Origin: Halomonas sp. M20
Lineage (GTDB): Bacteria > Pseudomonadota > Gammaproteobacteria > Pseudomonadales > Halomonadaceae
Length of the DNA stretch: 64,000 bases
NCBI RefSeq assembly: GCF_020622265.1
Contig: NZ_JACNMQ010000008.1
Coordinates: 1 to 64,000 of the forward strand
Direction of reading: 5' to 3'
The translations under genes were made by a program, and so were the position numbers. Shown here one piece after another: positions 33,925 through 42,194 of the stretch; position 1 is the first letter of the stretch, and each line of letters starts with the position of its first letter. A model generated the notes under the pieces. That model saw nothing but the letters and a program-made list of their open reading frames with translations. It did not search any database and was not told the origin of the DNA.

Positions 33925-36900
33925 TCAAGGCCAGATTACTCCGGCAGTAGAGCGTCGCTCGAAGCCGTTCATTACCGTTAGGCTGATCTGATTGGCGGCA
34001 TCCGCCACGCCGCTGGCCACGGAGCTCACGTGGCTGACGATAGCCGGGGTCGGACTGCCGGTACTGTTGTAGCTGTCTTCAATCTGTTCGGCGATCTGCT
34101 CGGCGGCGTATTCACCGAAAGGCTTGCCCGGAATATATGCATAGGCACTGGCTTCACCGCCCGGCATGGCCGACATGGCTGCCGCTGCCGCCTGGTTGAT
34201 CATCGAGTTCTGCATGAAGGCAGTTGGGTCGCTGCCGTGATGCTGAGACTGCCAGGCATGGGCCAACTCGTGGATCAGGGTGTCCGAGCGGGGTCGGGTC
34301 GCAAAACTGGCGATCGAGCCCTGGTTCATGGCGATCCACCAGTCGCCACTCACCGGGAAGGCCACGGTGAACGGCCGACCACCGCAGCCGAGGCCGTCGG
34401 TGATGAGGATATGACTGAAGTCAAGGCTCGCCCCATAGACGGTGCGCGCTTCCGCCTGCTCGGCGGGATCCAGAAAACGCAGCCGACTCGGCGCCTTGAT
34501 ACCCGGGCAGACGATATTTTCGATGGCATCCGGTATCCATTCCTTCAGACTCTCAAGGGCGTCTTGTATCCGTTGCAGCAGCTCCCGGACGTTGTCTGGC
34601 ACGGGCGGCGATGTCGGTGGCCTCAATGGTGGCGGCGTAATTATGGGCGCTGGACGCAGTCGCTCAAGCTCGGCCCAGGTCAAGGGCCCGATCTTGCCGT
34701 CCCACTCCTCGCGCTGGCCGGGAAAGACGCAGCGTTGGAAGATCCGCGTGGCCGTATCCGTTTGCGGGCCAAAACGGCAGTCGACCCGTAGCAGCGCCGG
34801 GGATAGAGTGGCCCGCATCCGCCCGATGGCAGCGAGGTCGGCTCCGGTGCGGCAGTGGTAGCCGCCACTATCGAGCGCGGATAGGAATTTATTGAGCAGC
34901 CACTGGGCATCGCCGACGGTGGGGTTGCGCGAGCGGCGGCGGTCGCTGCCACGATAGACCAGCGGATGCAGACCGCGGCCCTCCGGGTCAGGCAATGCTG
35001 CCGGTGGCCCCTCTCCCGGGCGGCAGTGGTGAAGCACGGATTCCGTTTCCAAGATGTCCGCGATGCCATCGCCATCGAGGCCATTCCACGGGCGAAGCAG
35101 CATGGCATTGCCGGGTAGACGCGGCCGCGCCGAACTCCCGCGCAACCGCCAGGCGCACCGCCTTGAATTATCGATGCGCCTTATTCGAATCATACCGCCT
35201 GTATCCTGGGCCTCCACTACGCTCAGACGGGCCAGGCCTCCTTCGTCCAGCGCCCGTTCGATAAGCAGATCGCCGCGTTCGGGCTGAGCGGATAACGTTT
35301 CGCCTGGCCCACCCAGTATCTCGAAATCGTTCTCCCAAAGCGTGCGGTTTGCCGCTCCATACAATCCTAGCGCCGCATCCATGAAGCGTGCGGCGGCTTC
35401 GCCCGTCTCCATCACGCCATCCGCACGATCGACCAAGGGCAAGTTCGCTGCAATCTCATGCAACTGCGCACTCGGGGCCGATGCCGAGGCTGTAGGCAAA
35501 AAGGCGCTATCAACTTCCAGCGCCGGTACTGGCATCATTTCTTGCCAGAGTGGCTGCGATGAAGCGGGAATTTCCTTATCCGGCCAGAGCGCCGAGTCGA
35601 GAAAGCCATCATCCTGCTCCTCGCTGGGAGCCGACTGTGAGCTGCCTCCGGCGGCGAACCACTTGCGCTTCGTGCCGGATTTCAGAGTCGGTTCGCCGTC
35701 GGTGGCATGGATACCATCGAAGAGGATGACGCCCTTGAATCCTTCGGTTTCCACCGCAAAGGTCTTAGCCCACACCTTGGCGAAGTTATCGCTATTGCAT
35801 CCCAGGAAGCGGTGGCGTCGAGCGGACGACCCCGCACGAAAGCTCTTCTTGAGCTTGGAAGTGGCGTTATCCTTGATGTCATCCACCGCGATGATCTCGT
35901 GGGAATCCGGAGCTACCGGGGTGGCGCTGCTGCTATGAGCGAGGGTCAGCCAGAGCCCGTCCCGGGCGTGCCCCCAGTACCAGAGCCTGGAGATCGGATC
36001 GCTGAACGTCTTGAGCTTGCTCCACAGCTCGTCGGCTTTCTCGAGCCAGCGTAGGTTCCAGCCCCTGGACTTGGCCCGCCCCTCGAGCAGATCGACATAG
36101 GAGGAAAAGCCCTTGTCTCGAACTTCCTTGACCGATTTGCGGCGATGCTTGACGTCGTCCTCCCATCGGCGCACGTAGGCGGGCTTGTAGATGAACCACC
36201 AAACCTCCTCGTCGCTTGCGCCGAGGCTGCGATTCGGCCCCGAGCCGTCGCTCAGCAGCAACGGCGGCGTCACATAGTTCGCCCAGGATTTGTCGTGTTC
36301 GTCATCGCGGTCGTCGAACAGGCCGGGGCCGCCGGAGACGAGGATGAAATTGCGGTTGGTCGCCTCGCTCAATGTGTTTTCGGAATGCGCCTGTATATCG
36401 TCGAGCGGGGGCGTCTCCGGAAAGAGTGAATCATCCGGTTCGTTGTCGAAGTGTGCCATGTCGTCACCTGCTGGTAGATGCCCGAGGGCTGTGGCGCGCT
36501 CTACACTGTGCGCTATATTGAGGCGCCCGCCACCGAGCCGTCTTCTGTCCTGGTCGCCGGCTTCCACTGGCTCGAGTTCTCCCAGCAGGGCGCGACGGGT
36601 CTCGGCGATTGGCAGCAAGCGTCCGGCGGCCTCGAACATCAGCAGTAGCGTGCCCGCCACGTGAGGGGCGGCCATGCTGGTGCCGGTCTTGCGGGTCAGC
36701 AAGGGGGCGTCGTCTACTGTTCGGGGATGGGAGCGGGCCGCCAGGATGGCACCACCCGGGGCGATCAGGTCGGGTTTCGTGCGTCCGTCCCGGGTAGGAC
36801 CGGCACTGCTCGCCGATACCAACGGCAAGCCCTCGCGGTGGGCGTCGTAGGCCCCCACGGCCAGGGTCTGGAAACCGTTGCAGATGGTGCCGGTGGTAGT

Positions 36901-38211
36901 GGTCGGCTCCGCATCTTCCTCCACGAAGCGGGTCTGGCAGCTACGACAGCCCGAGTCTCGCTCGATCCAGGCATGGAAGCGTCCATCCACTACCTCGTCT
37001 GCGCTCAAGCGCAGCCGCCAGGCGCCAGCGGGGGCATCGGGGCTCAGGAACAAGTCGACGTGGTGATCGCCGGACCCTGGGTCCGAGGCACGGTGATAGA
37101 GCCGCCCGACTCCCTCGCCATCGATTATCAAGGGCACCGTCTCGCCCTGGCGGGCGCGGAAGGGGGCTTGGGAATTCGGGGCAAACACCTCGACAAGTAA
37201 GCGGTCGCGGCCTTCGTACCAGACTTCGAACTCATTCGGCGTGCGGTCCGCCGCGTCGGTGATCCAGGTCAAGGTGCGCTCTTGCCCCGGGCCGATACGC
37301 CCACTGGCGTGGGTGGCGGCACGGTAATAGTTGCCGCAGCTCTGGGTGATGGCACGTCCGGGGTGGTCGAGCAGCAGGGCATCCATACCTTGTTCGAGCA
37401 GCGATTCGCCCTTGTGACTGCCAGAATGACTGCCGAGGCTGGTATTGATCACGCAGGGCCGCTTGCCAGCGGTGCGGTGAATGAAGTCCAGAGCTTCCAG
37501 GATGCGTACCGAGTCGCCGAGATCGCTCAGACCGAACACTCGCGAATTGGCAAGATGCACGAAGATCAGCTCCGCGCCAGGTGCCACTCCCAGGGGGCTG
37601 CCCCCAAGACGTCCGTTGCCGGCAGCGATGTCCAGTACGTGGGTGCCGTGAGCACCAGCGCCGGGTGGGGCGTCCACGTCGGCAGAGTCATAATCCAGAG
37701 CGGTGTAGGGATCATCCTGTTCCAGTGCCACGTCGATGGCGGCGCGTGTCAACAAGCGGCCATAGCCGTAGGGAGCCGGTGAGGCGGGGTTGGCCTGCCC
37801 GCGTTGGTCCCACAGGGCGAGCAGCCGTGTACGTCCATACTCGTCGCGCAGATTGGGATGGGCAAAGTCGCAACCGAAATCGACAACGCCAAACACACAT
37901 CCGGCACCGGTTGCCTGGAGATTGTCCGGACGGCGCAGGTCGGTAGCTCGCAGCTCGGTATCGTTGGCCTCACCAAGGCCCAGTGGCTCCTGATGTAGAG
38001 CATCGAGCAGACGTGGCGCCTTGAGGCTCACGACGCGAGGGTCCGACCACACCTGCTGGATATCGCCCCGCCGTAACCGGCAGGTCGCCACCGAGCCGAA
38101 ACGCGACACTAGGGTCACCGCTGGGGGGGTCTGGCCTCCCCGCAGCTTGATCAGAGCCTCGAGCTCGGTATCGGCGGGGCCTTGCATCAGCTCGGCGAGT
38201 ATCGGGTCCAT
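33925..38211 (-). CDS. Giant multidomain protease: subtilisin, caspase-like region, PG-binding-like region, HExxH domain
   Basis: Protein of 1428 residues, no signal peptide or membrane helix seen. Residues 100-575 are an S8 subtilisin domain with an intact triad: Asp111 (VVDFGCD), His188 (GAHGTHV), Ser512 (TGTSMAAPHVAG) and oxyanion Asn294. Residues 620-850 form a conserved-looking region with WYWGHA (His747) and RFLGCNSDNFA (Cys805), a spacing and context reminiscent of caspase/CHAT dyads; this is my inference. Residues 1097-1185 resemble a peptidoglycan-binding repeat (FGPQTDTATRIFQR, GKIGPLTWAEL). A Pro-rich linker (1187-1205) leads to a C-terminal domain with HELAH (1314-1318) and a Glu-rich helix (E1367/E1371) fitting a gluzincin-type zinc site. 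Last gene of the minus-strand cluster, 24 bp after the coiled-coil protein. No inhibitor-like I9 prodomain was recognised. Substrate unknown. Confidence 0.85.
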   Translation of the reverse strand: MDPILAELMQGPADTELEALIKLRGGQTPPAVTLVSRFGSVATCRLRRGDIQQVWSDPRVVSLKAPRLLDALHQEPLGLGEANDTELRATDLRRPDNLQATGAGCVFGVVDFGCDFAHPNLRDEYGRTRLLALWDQRGQANPASPAPYGYGRLLTRAAIDVALEQDDPYTALDYDSADVDAPPGAGAHGTHVLDIAAGNGRLGGSPLGVAPGAELIFVHLANSRVFGLSDLGDSVRILEALDFIHRTAGKRPCVINTSLGSHSGSHKGESLLEQGMDALLLDHPGRAITQSCGNYYRAATHASGRIGPGQERTLTWITDAADRTPNEFEVWYEGRDRLLVEVFAPNSQAPFRARQGETVPLIIDGEGVGRLYHRASDPGSGDHHVDLFLSPDAPAGAWRLRLSADEVVDGRFHAWIERDSGCRSCQTRFVEEDAEPTTTTGTICNGFQTLAVGAYDAHREGLPLVSASSAGPTRDGRTKPDLIAPGGAILAARSHPRTVDDAPLLTRKTGTSMAAPHVAGTLLLMFEAAGRLLPIAETRRALLGELEPVEAGDQDRRRLGGGRLNIAHSVERATALGHLPAGDDMAHFDNEPDDSLFPETPPLDDIQAHSENTLSEATNRNFILVSGGPGLFDDRDDEHDKSWANYVTPPLLLSDGSGPNRSLGASDEEVWWFIYKPAYVRRWEDDVKHRRKSVKEVRDKGFSSYVDLLEGRAKSRGWNLRWLEKADELWSKLKTFSDPISRLWYWGHARDGLWLTLAHSSSATPVAPDSHEIIAVDDIKDNATSKLKKSFRAGSSARRHRFLGCNSDNFAKVWAKTFAVETEGFKGVILFDGIHATDGEPTLKSGTKRKWFAAGGSSQSAPSEEQDDGFLDSALWPDKEIPASSQPLWQEMMPVPALEVDSAFLPTASASAPSAQLHEIAANLPLVDRADGVMETGEAAARFMDAALGLYGAANRTLWENDFEILGGPGETLSAQPERGDLLIERALDEGGLARLSVVEAQDTGGMIRIRRIDNSRRCAWRLRGSSARPRLPGNAMLLRPWNGLDGDGIADILETESVLHHCRPGEGPPAALPDPEGRGLHPLVYRGSDRRRSRNPTVGDAQWLLNKFLSALDSGGYHCRTGADLAAIGRMRATLSPALLRVDCRFGPQTDTATRIFQRCVFPGQREEWDGKIGPLTWAELERLRPAPIITPPPLRPPTSPPVPDNVRELLQRIQDALESLKEWIPDAIENIVCPGIKAPSRLRFLDPAEQAEARTVYGASLDFSHILITDGLGCGGRPFTVAFPVSGDWWIAMNQGSIASFATRPRSDTLIHELAHAWQSQHHGSDPTAFMQNSMINQAAAAAMSAMPGGEASAYAYIPGKPFGEYAAEQIAEQIEDSYNSTGSPTPAIVSHVSSVASGVADAANQISLTVMNGFERRSTAGVIWP

Positions 38212-38235
38212 GGCGGTTCGGCCTGCCCAAAGGCA

Positions 38236-38718
38236 TCAGCGCGACCTGCCCCGGCGACGCTGCTTCGTTCCCCGGACGCCGTCACTTCCCACGAGTTGCA
38301 GGATGCCGTCACCGAGCTGCTTGACCGCTTCCTCGACGCTTGCCTTGTTGGCATTAGCTACATTGTCCGGCACCTTGAAGGCGTCCATTAGCTGCTTCAC
38401 GCCACTAAGCACTTCCTCGCGAAAGGCTTCGAGGTTCGCATCATCGTCGTCGGAGGGCTCTGAAGGCTCCAGCTCGTCCAGTCGCTTCTTCAACTCGAGG
38501 TTCTCGGCGGTCAGTCTGATGACCTCCGCGCTGCTGACGTTCAGTCGCGTTTCGAGCTCCTGCTTCTGATCGACCTGGCGTTTCACCAGCACCATACCGA
38601 TGGGGCTGTTGGCAGGCATCTGACCAAGCTGCAGGCCGGCGTTCAACGCTTCGTCTCGCGGGCGATCCTTCGCTAGCAGGAAGCCGAAGAGGAAGTTGTT
38701 GTTGAATATCTCATTCAT
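38236..38718 (-). CDS. Coiled-coil protein of the protease cluster, unknown
   Basis: Protein of 160 residues. The first 40 residues are mixed polar/hydrophobic (NEIFNNNFLFGFLLAKD). Residues about 48-85 form a Leu/Glu/Lys heptad region likely to be a coiled coil (QELETRLNVSSAEVIRLTAE and onward), then an acidic hinge (SEPSDDDDAN) and a helical part. The C terminus is very basic (GTKQRRRGRSR), a feature shared with two neighbours. Lies 22 bp downstream of the acidic/Arg-rich gene and 24 bp upstream of the protease gene, on the same strand. I do not recognise the family. Confidence 0.65.
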   Translation of the reverse strand: MNEIFNNNFLFGFLLAKDRPRDEALNAGLQLGQMPANSPIGMVLVKRQVDQKQELETRLNVSSAEVIRLTAENLELKKRLDELEPSEPSDDDDANLEAFREEVLSGVKQLMDAFKVPDNVANANKASVEEAVKQLGDGILQLVGSDGVRGTKQRRRGRSR

Positions 38719-38740
38719 GATATCTCTCCTCGGGGCCGCG

Positions 38741-39502
38741 TTATTTGAAAGCGCCGGATAGCAGCAGGGCCATCATCATCGACGAGTTGGAATCGCTACC
38801 ACCGCCGAAACCACCGGACATCATCAGGATCAGCGGCAGCGCCGAGTCGTCCTTGGCGAAGGCGTCACCGACCACCTGGAAGGTTGTGGGCGCCTGGCCA
38901 GATTCTTGCAGAGTGACGGCATTGTTCTTGAACTTGGGCGTGGAGCTCAGCAGCAGCGGTAGTATGCCGGCTTGCTGGACCTGGGCCTTGACCTTCTTGA
39001 GCGATTTTCCGGTGTCCGAGCGCAGAGCGTTGATCTTCTTGTCGACCATGGCAGTATTCTTGTCGAGGGTCTTGTCCACCTTGCTGAGAGAACGAGCCAG
39101 CTTGGTCAACTCGCCCTTGACCTGCCTGAAGCGCGCATCCACCGATGAGGCCTTGGCCAGCGAGGTGGGAAAGCGTAGCCGGGCATTGCCCGCCGGGGTG
39201 CGGATAGTGGCGGAGCGGGTGCGCGACACCCGGTGCAGTGCCATGGGACGGCTCACCCGGCTACGGCCGCGCCGCCGACGCCGATAGCGTGGAAAGCGCC
39301 GGCGACGACGCTCAGCAATCGACTCGCCTTCGTCGTCCCACCCCTCCCAGTCATCGTCACTTTCGTCGTAATCGTCTTCCGCGAACAGTGCCTCGCCGTC
39401 GAAATCATTCTCGTCTTCGCTATCGAAATCGTCGTCGTCTTCCGGCAGCGCGTCGAGCAGATCCTCATCGTCGAGCAGGTCCACCGTGTCTTCGAGTTGC
39501 AT
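38741..39502 (-). CDS. Acidic-then-Arg-rich protein of the protease cluster, unknown
   Basis: Protein of 253 residues with a striking charge split. Residues 1-60 are almost all Asp/Glu (DLLDDEDLLDALPEDDDDFD and onward); residues 64-85 are Arg-rich (ERRRRRFPRYRRRRRGRS). Residues about 110-165 are Lys/Leu/Asp heptads (KLARSLSKVDKTLDKNTAMVD), a likely coiled coil. The C-terminal third is hydrophobic with a Gly/Ser/Met-rich end (LPLILMMSGGFGGGSDSNSS). Oppositely charged ends could drive assembly or DNA/polymer binding. Function unknown; the coding frame is supported by GC-rich codon use and operon position. Confidence 0.65.
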   Translation of the reverse strand: MQLEDTVDLLDDEDLLDALPEDDDDFDSEDENDFDGEALFAEDDYDESDDDWEGWDDEGESIAERRRRRFPRYRRRRRGRSRVSRPMALHRVSRTRSATIRTPAGNARLRFPTSLAKASSVDARFRQVKGELTKLARSLSKVDKTLDKNTAMVDKKINALRSDTGKSLKKVKAQVQQAGILPLLLSSTPKFKNNAVTLQESGQAPTTFQVVGDAFAKDDSALPLILMMSGGFGGGSDSNSSMMMALLLSGAFK

Positions 39503-39544
39503 GGCGTCTTCTCCTTGCCCGCGTATCCCATGTTAGGGGGCGGG

Positions 39545-40006
39545 TCAGTCAGCTTGGTCGGAAGCCGTCGTTTCCTCGGATGTGGCGGCCTTCCGGGCGG
39601 CTCGAGCATTGCGCAAATCGCGCAGGGCCTCGAGCACCGGGATCACAAAGTTTCGAAAGTTGCGCCGACCGGGAATGAAGCTGCCGGGCCCGCCATCTCC
39701 TTGGCAGTCGGGACACTGGGGGTCGGTGCCGAAACAGTGGCAGGCGCCCAAGGCGTCGGCGAGAGTATCTGCCTGATAGACGAGCAGCTGATTTTCCCGG
39801 CGTAGCCGTTTCACCTCGGCCCGTAGTGCTGCAGTGGTGTCGCTGGCGCTACGCTCGACTTCGGTCTCCTCCACACTCGGCTCGTTGCTGGCGGCACGTA
39901 TCTGTTCCATCAGTTGCGCCGCGGCAGTGAGCTTCGCATCGTCAATGCCCAGCCGTTGAAGTAGGGCGGGGTCCATGGTGGCCAAGGGATCGTTGACTGA
40001 GTTCAT
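39545..40006 (-). CDS. Zinc-ribbon-like small protein of the protease cluster, unknown
   Basis: Protein of 153 residues. A helical N terminus is followed by a coiled-coil stretch (ALRAEVKRLRRENQLLVYQA) and a Cys cluster HCFGTDPQCPDCQGDGGPG preceded by another Cys (C-x-C...C-x-x-C), resembling DnaJ-like zinc modules; then a basic region (RRNFRNFVIPVLEALRDLRN). It probably binds one zinc ion. Position is second in the cluster, 15 bp after the glycine-zipper gene. Function unknown. Confidence 0.6.
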   Translation of the reverse strand: MNSVNDPLATMDPALLQRLGIDDAKLTAAAQLMEQIRAASNEPSVEETEVERSASDTTAALRAEVKRLRRENQLLVYQADTLADALGACHCFGTDPQCPDCQGDGGPGSFIPGRRNFRNFVIPVLEALRDLRNARAARKAATSEETTASDQAD

Positions 40007-40021
40007 CGTCTGGCTCCTTGC

Positions 40022-40891
40022 CTATACGGCACGCCCGAGCCAGGCGACGATCGACTCGGCTTGTGAGAAGGATGGGTCGGCCTGCGCTTCGGGGTCGGAA
40101 GCCCAGCGTTCTTCCGCCAGCAGGGCAAGCAGATGCTCCGCCCGAGCCTGATCGTCGCCAACGTCGACCACCGCCTCACCCGTCTCGTCCAGCAGGTATT
40201 CCGGAATGCCAGTACCACCGCTGTGCGCCTCCGTGGCGGCCTCGGTGGCTAACATTTCCAAAGCGTTCATGAATGCACCAAACGGCGCGGCCACCGCCGC
40301 TTCTCCTACGTGAACGGTACTTGCCTGGCTGTCACCCAGCAGACGTGCGGTCAGACTCCGCAGGAAGGATGGATTCTGTATCAGCGAGAGCAACTGGGCG
40401 GCGGCGTTGTCGCTCGCGGAGCGTCGCCTCGGTCGGCGTCCCGGGCCGCGGCGCCTGATGCGGCGAGAAACACGGGCCGTTCTTGCTGGCGTACTGGTGC
40501 GGCGGCGGGGGCGTCGTCGGCTTCCTCCTTGGGTGGCGCGACCGACCAATCCTCCGGCGATACCGCCCAGTTGACTGCCAACGGCAGTGCCCATCGGACC
40601 ACCGACCACTGTGCCTACGGCCCCACCCACCACGGGGAGTATCTTCGGGGCAGCGCGTACCAGGGTGCGCCCCAGTCCCTTGGCGACTCTACCCAGCGAG
40701 CTGAAGAAGCCCTCGATCTCCTCCGGCGTCATCTCGTCGAGGGCCTCGCTCAGAGCCTCGTCGACCTGATCGTCTTCCATGCCCCGGTAGACGGGGGATA
40801 TCTCACGCAGCAGCTCGGCATAGGTGATGCCCGGGTACTCTGATGTACTCTCCGCCGTTTCTGGTACCCAGTGTTCGAATGTGTCGGCCAT
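40022..40891 (-). CDS. Glycine-zipper and Arg-rich protein, first gene of the protease cluster
   Basis: Protein of 289 residues. The ATG at 40889-40891 with GGAGG nine bases upstream is preferred to the longer frame starting at 40942. Residues about 20-70 are acidic (DDQVDEALSEALDEMTPEEIE). Residues about 85-125 are a glycine zipper, VVGGAVGTVVGGPMGTAVGS and onward, of the kind that forms membrane-embedded or oligomeric helices. Residues 125-165 are Arg-rich (RRRPRRRTSTPARTARVSRR). The C-terminal half is Ala-rich and helical. Could be a membrane-active or particle-forming protein; not identified. It is the first gene downstream of the candidate SARP-type promoter. Confidence 0.65.
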   Translation of the reverse strand: MADTFEHWVPETAESTSEYPGITYAELLREISPVYRGMEDDQVDEALSEALDEMTPEEIEGFFSSLGRVAKGLGRTLVRAAPKILPVVGGAVGTVVGGPMGTAVGSQLGGIAGGLVGRATQGGSRRRPRRRTSTPARTARVSRRIRRRGPGRRPRRRSASDNAAAQLLSLIQNPSFLRSLTARLLGDSQASTVHVGEAAVAAPFGAFMNALEMLATEAATEAHSGGTGIPEYLLDETGEAVVDVGDDQARAEHLLALLAEERWASDPEAQADPSFSQAESIVAWLGRAV

Positions 40892-41011
40892 GATGTCCCG
40901 GCCTCCGTCGATGGTTTCGCGATCGACATGGCATCTAGACACGCGATCCCGGTGGCTTGCGGTGACAACTGTTGGGAAATAAACGCTTACAATGACTAGT
41001 TAAGCAGAGGA

Positions 41012-41053
41012 GTATCTCAGCCGGCTCACATCGGCATCAAAACGGACTCACAA
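41012..41053 (-). promoter_or_regulatory. Candidate SARP-type promoter: direct repeat plus -10 box
   Basis: Read on the minus strand, TGTGAG at 41053-41048 is repeated at 41031-41026, exactly 22 bp apart (two helix turns); eight bases further comes GATACT at 41017-41012, a weak -10 hexamer. Streptomyces SARP regulators bind direct repeats spaced by 11 or 22 bp with the last repeat 8 bp from the -10. The gene for such a regulator lies just upstream. The pattern is seen; the function is inferred. Confidence 0.45.
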
Positions 41054-41073
41054 AATTGTCTCGACTTTCTTGC

Positions 41074-41979
41074 TTACTCTTCAGAGTTCTTCAGCGCCTC
41101 TATCAGCAGGTTTTCGGCGATGATCAAGTGATGCATGGCACTTTGGAGAAGCTGCCCGGGTGGCTGGTCTTCCAAAGCGTAGGAAGAACGTGGCAGAGGT
41201 GCGCGAGATTCCTGCGAGGTGGATTCTATCGGCGGGGTAGTGTGCAGTGCGCGAACAAGACATAGCGTCTCTTGGGTTGGCACGCCGTGCAAGTCACTTT
41301 GCAGACGATTGGCGAGAATACGGAACTGGCGCATGGCCGCAGCGCGATTACCCAAGGCAATATGGGCACGCATCATCGCCCGATGGATACGCTCCTGAAG
41401 GGGATCATAGGCCAGCAGGCGATGCCCATAGTCGAGTACGTCATGCCAGGCTCGGCGTTCTTCGGCTAGGTGCAGTAGAGTCGCTAGTAGATCGAGGAAC
41501 TTGGCGCGAAATCGTTCCCGCTCCAGCCAGCACCAATCTTCGTTCATGCCCTCGGCAAAGTCGCTGTAGCGAAGCTCGTCAAGCCCTGCTTCCAGTAGTG
41601 CACCGTAGTCCAGTTTCTCCGATTGGCTATGAGGAAGGCTGCGATGAAGGCGCTCCAATTCCCCTACATCGCTCCAGAATTGGCAATCGATACACAAACC
41701 GATGCCGCTGTCCTGAGTGCGAATCAGTTGATCGACAGGCATACCCTGCTGGCGCAGTGCGCTTTTCAAACGCCAGAGCTCCGTACTGAGACAGTTGCTT
41801 GTCCTGATGTCGTCCCGCTTGGGCCATAGGAGATCGACGATCTGTGATCGACTGAGCCATTTGCCGGCATGTAGTGCCAAGAGACAGAACAGCGCCCTCG
41901 ATCGACGTGAAGTGAACTGACTGGCCCGGTTGTGCTCCATTTCAAGCCGGGGTCGACCCAACAGATAGATGTTGATCAT
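41074..41979 (-). CDS. BTAD-domain transcriptional regulator (SARP/AfsR-like)
   Basis: Protein of 301 residues. The N-terminal about 95 residues form an OmpR-type winged helix (IYLLGRPRLEM, SRRSRALFCLLALHAGKWLS, LLWPKRDDIRTSNCLSTELWRLKSAL), followed by a bacterial transcriptional activation domain made of TPR-like helices (LATLLHLAEERRAWHDVLDYG, AMMRAHIALGNRAAAMRQF). No ATPase domain is attached. The ATG at 41977-41979 gives the usual MINIYLLG start; a GTG at 42003 is less likely. Such regulators usually activate neighbouring gene clusters; here the minus-strand protease cluster begins 182 bp downstream, and the motA-motB pair is divergent. BTAD regulators are less common in gammaproteobacteria than in actinobacteria. 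Confidence 0.85.
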   Translation of the reverse strand: MINIYLLGRPRLEMEHNRASQFTSRRSRALFCLLALHAGKWLSRSQIVDLLWPKRDDIRTSNCLSTELWRLKSALRQQGMPVDQLIRTQDSGIGLCIDCQFWSDVGELERLHRSLPHSQSEKLDYGALLEAGLDELRYSDFAEGMNEDWCWLERERFRAKFLDLLATLLHLAEERRAWHDVLDYGHRLLAYDPLQERIHRAMMRAHIALGNRAAAMRQFRILANRLQSDLHGVPTQETLCLVRALHTTPPIESTSQESRAPLPRSSYALEDQPPGQLLQSAMHHLIIAENLLIEALKNSEE

Positions 41980-42194
41980 AGTGGTCCCCCCCGATAGAAC
42001 CACGAATATTTACTGTTTTTGCACACCGTTGGTCCGGCAAGAGTTATCCGGTATGTGACAAACGGCAAATTTATGTGAGTGTGTTATGAAGAATAGGTGA
42101 GTTGAGGCGTCTTTTCACTGCTTTGCCTCCTGGCTACATCGTTATGATGATCGTATTCCTCAAGCGATCGCCCATCGAAGGGCCCAGGCTCCGC
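41980..42194. promoter_or_regulatory. Divergent intergenic region between regulator and motA
   Basis: About 215 bp holding the promoters of the regulator (left) and motA (right). On the plus strand TATGTGA occurs at 42052-42058 and again at 42072-42078, 20 bp apart, sharing the TGTGA core with the direct repeat at 41026-41053, but spacing differs and no good -10 follows. I cannot assign a promoter with confidence. Confidence 0.3.

Noticed and set aside
33925-40891. Prophage or contractile injection system
   Set aside because: No capsid, tail sheath, tube, baseplate or terminase features seen, though the HExxH domain recalls domains found near such systems.
41074-41979. Antibiotic cluster regulated by the SARP-like protein
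   Set aside because: No polyketide, peptide synthetase or RiPP enzymes lie nearby.
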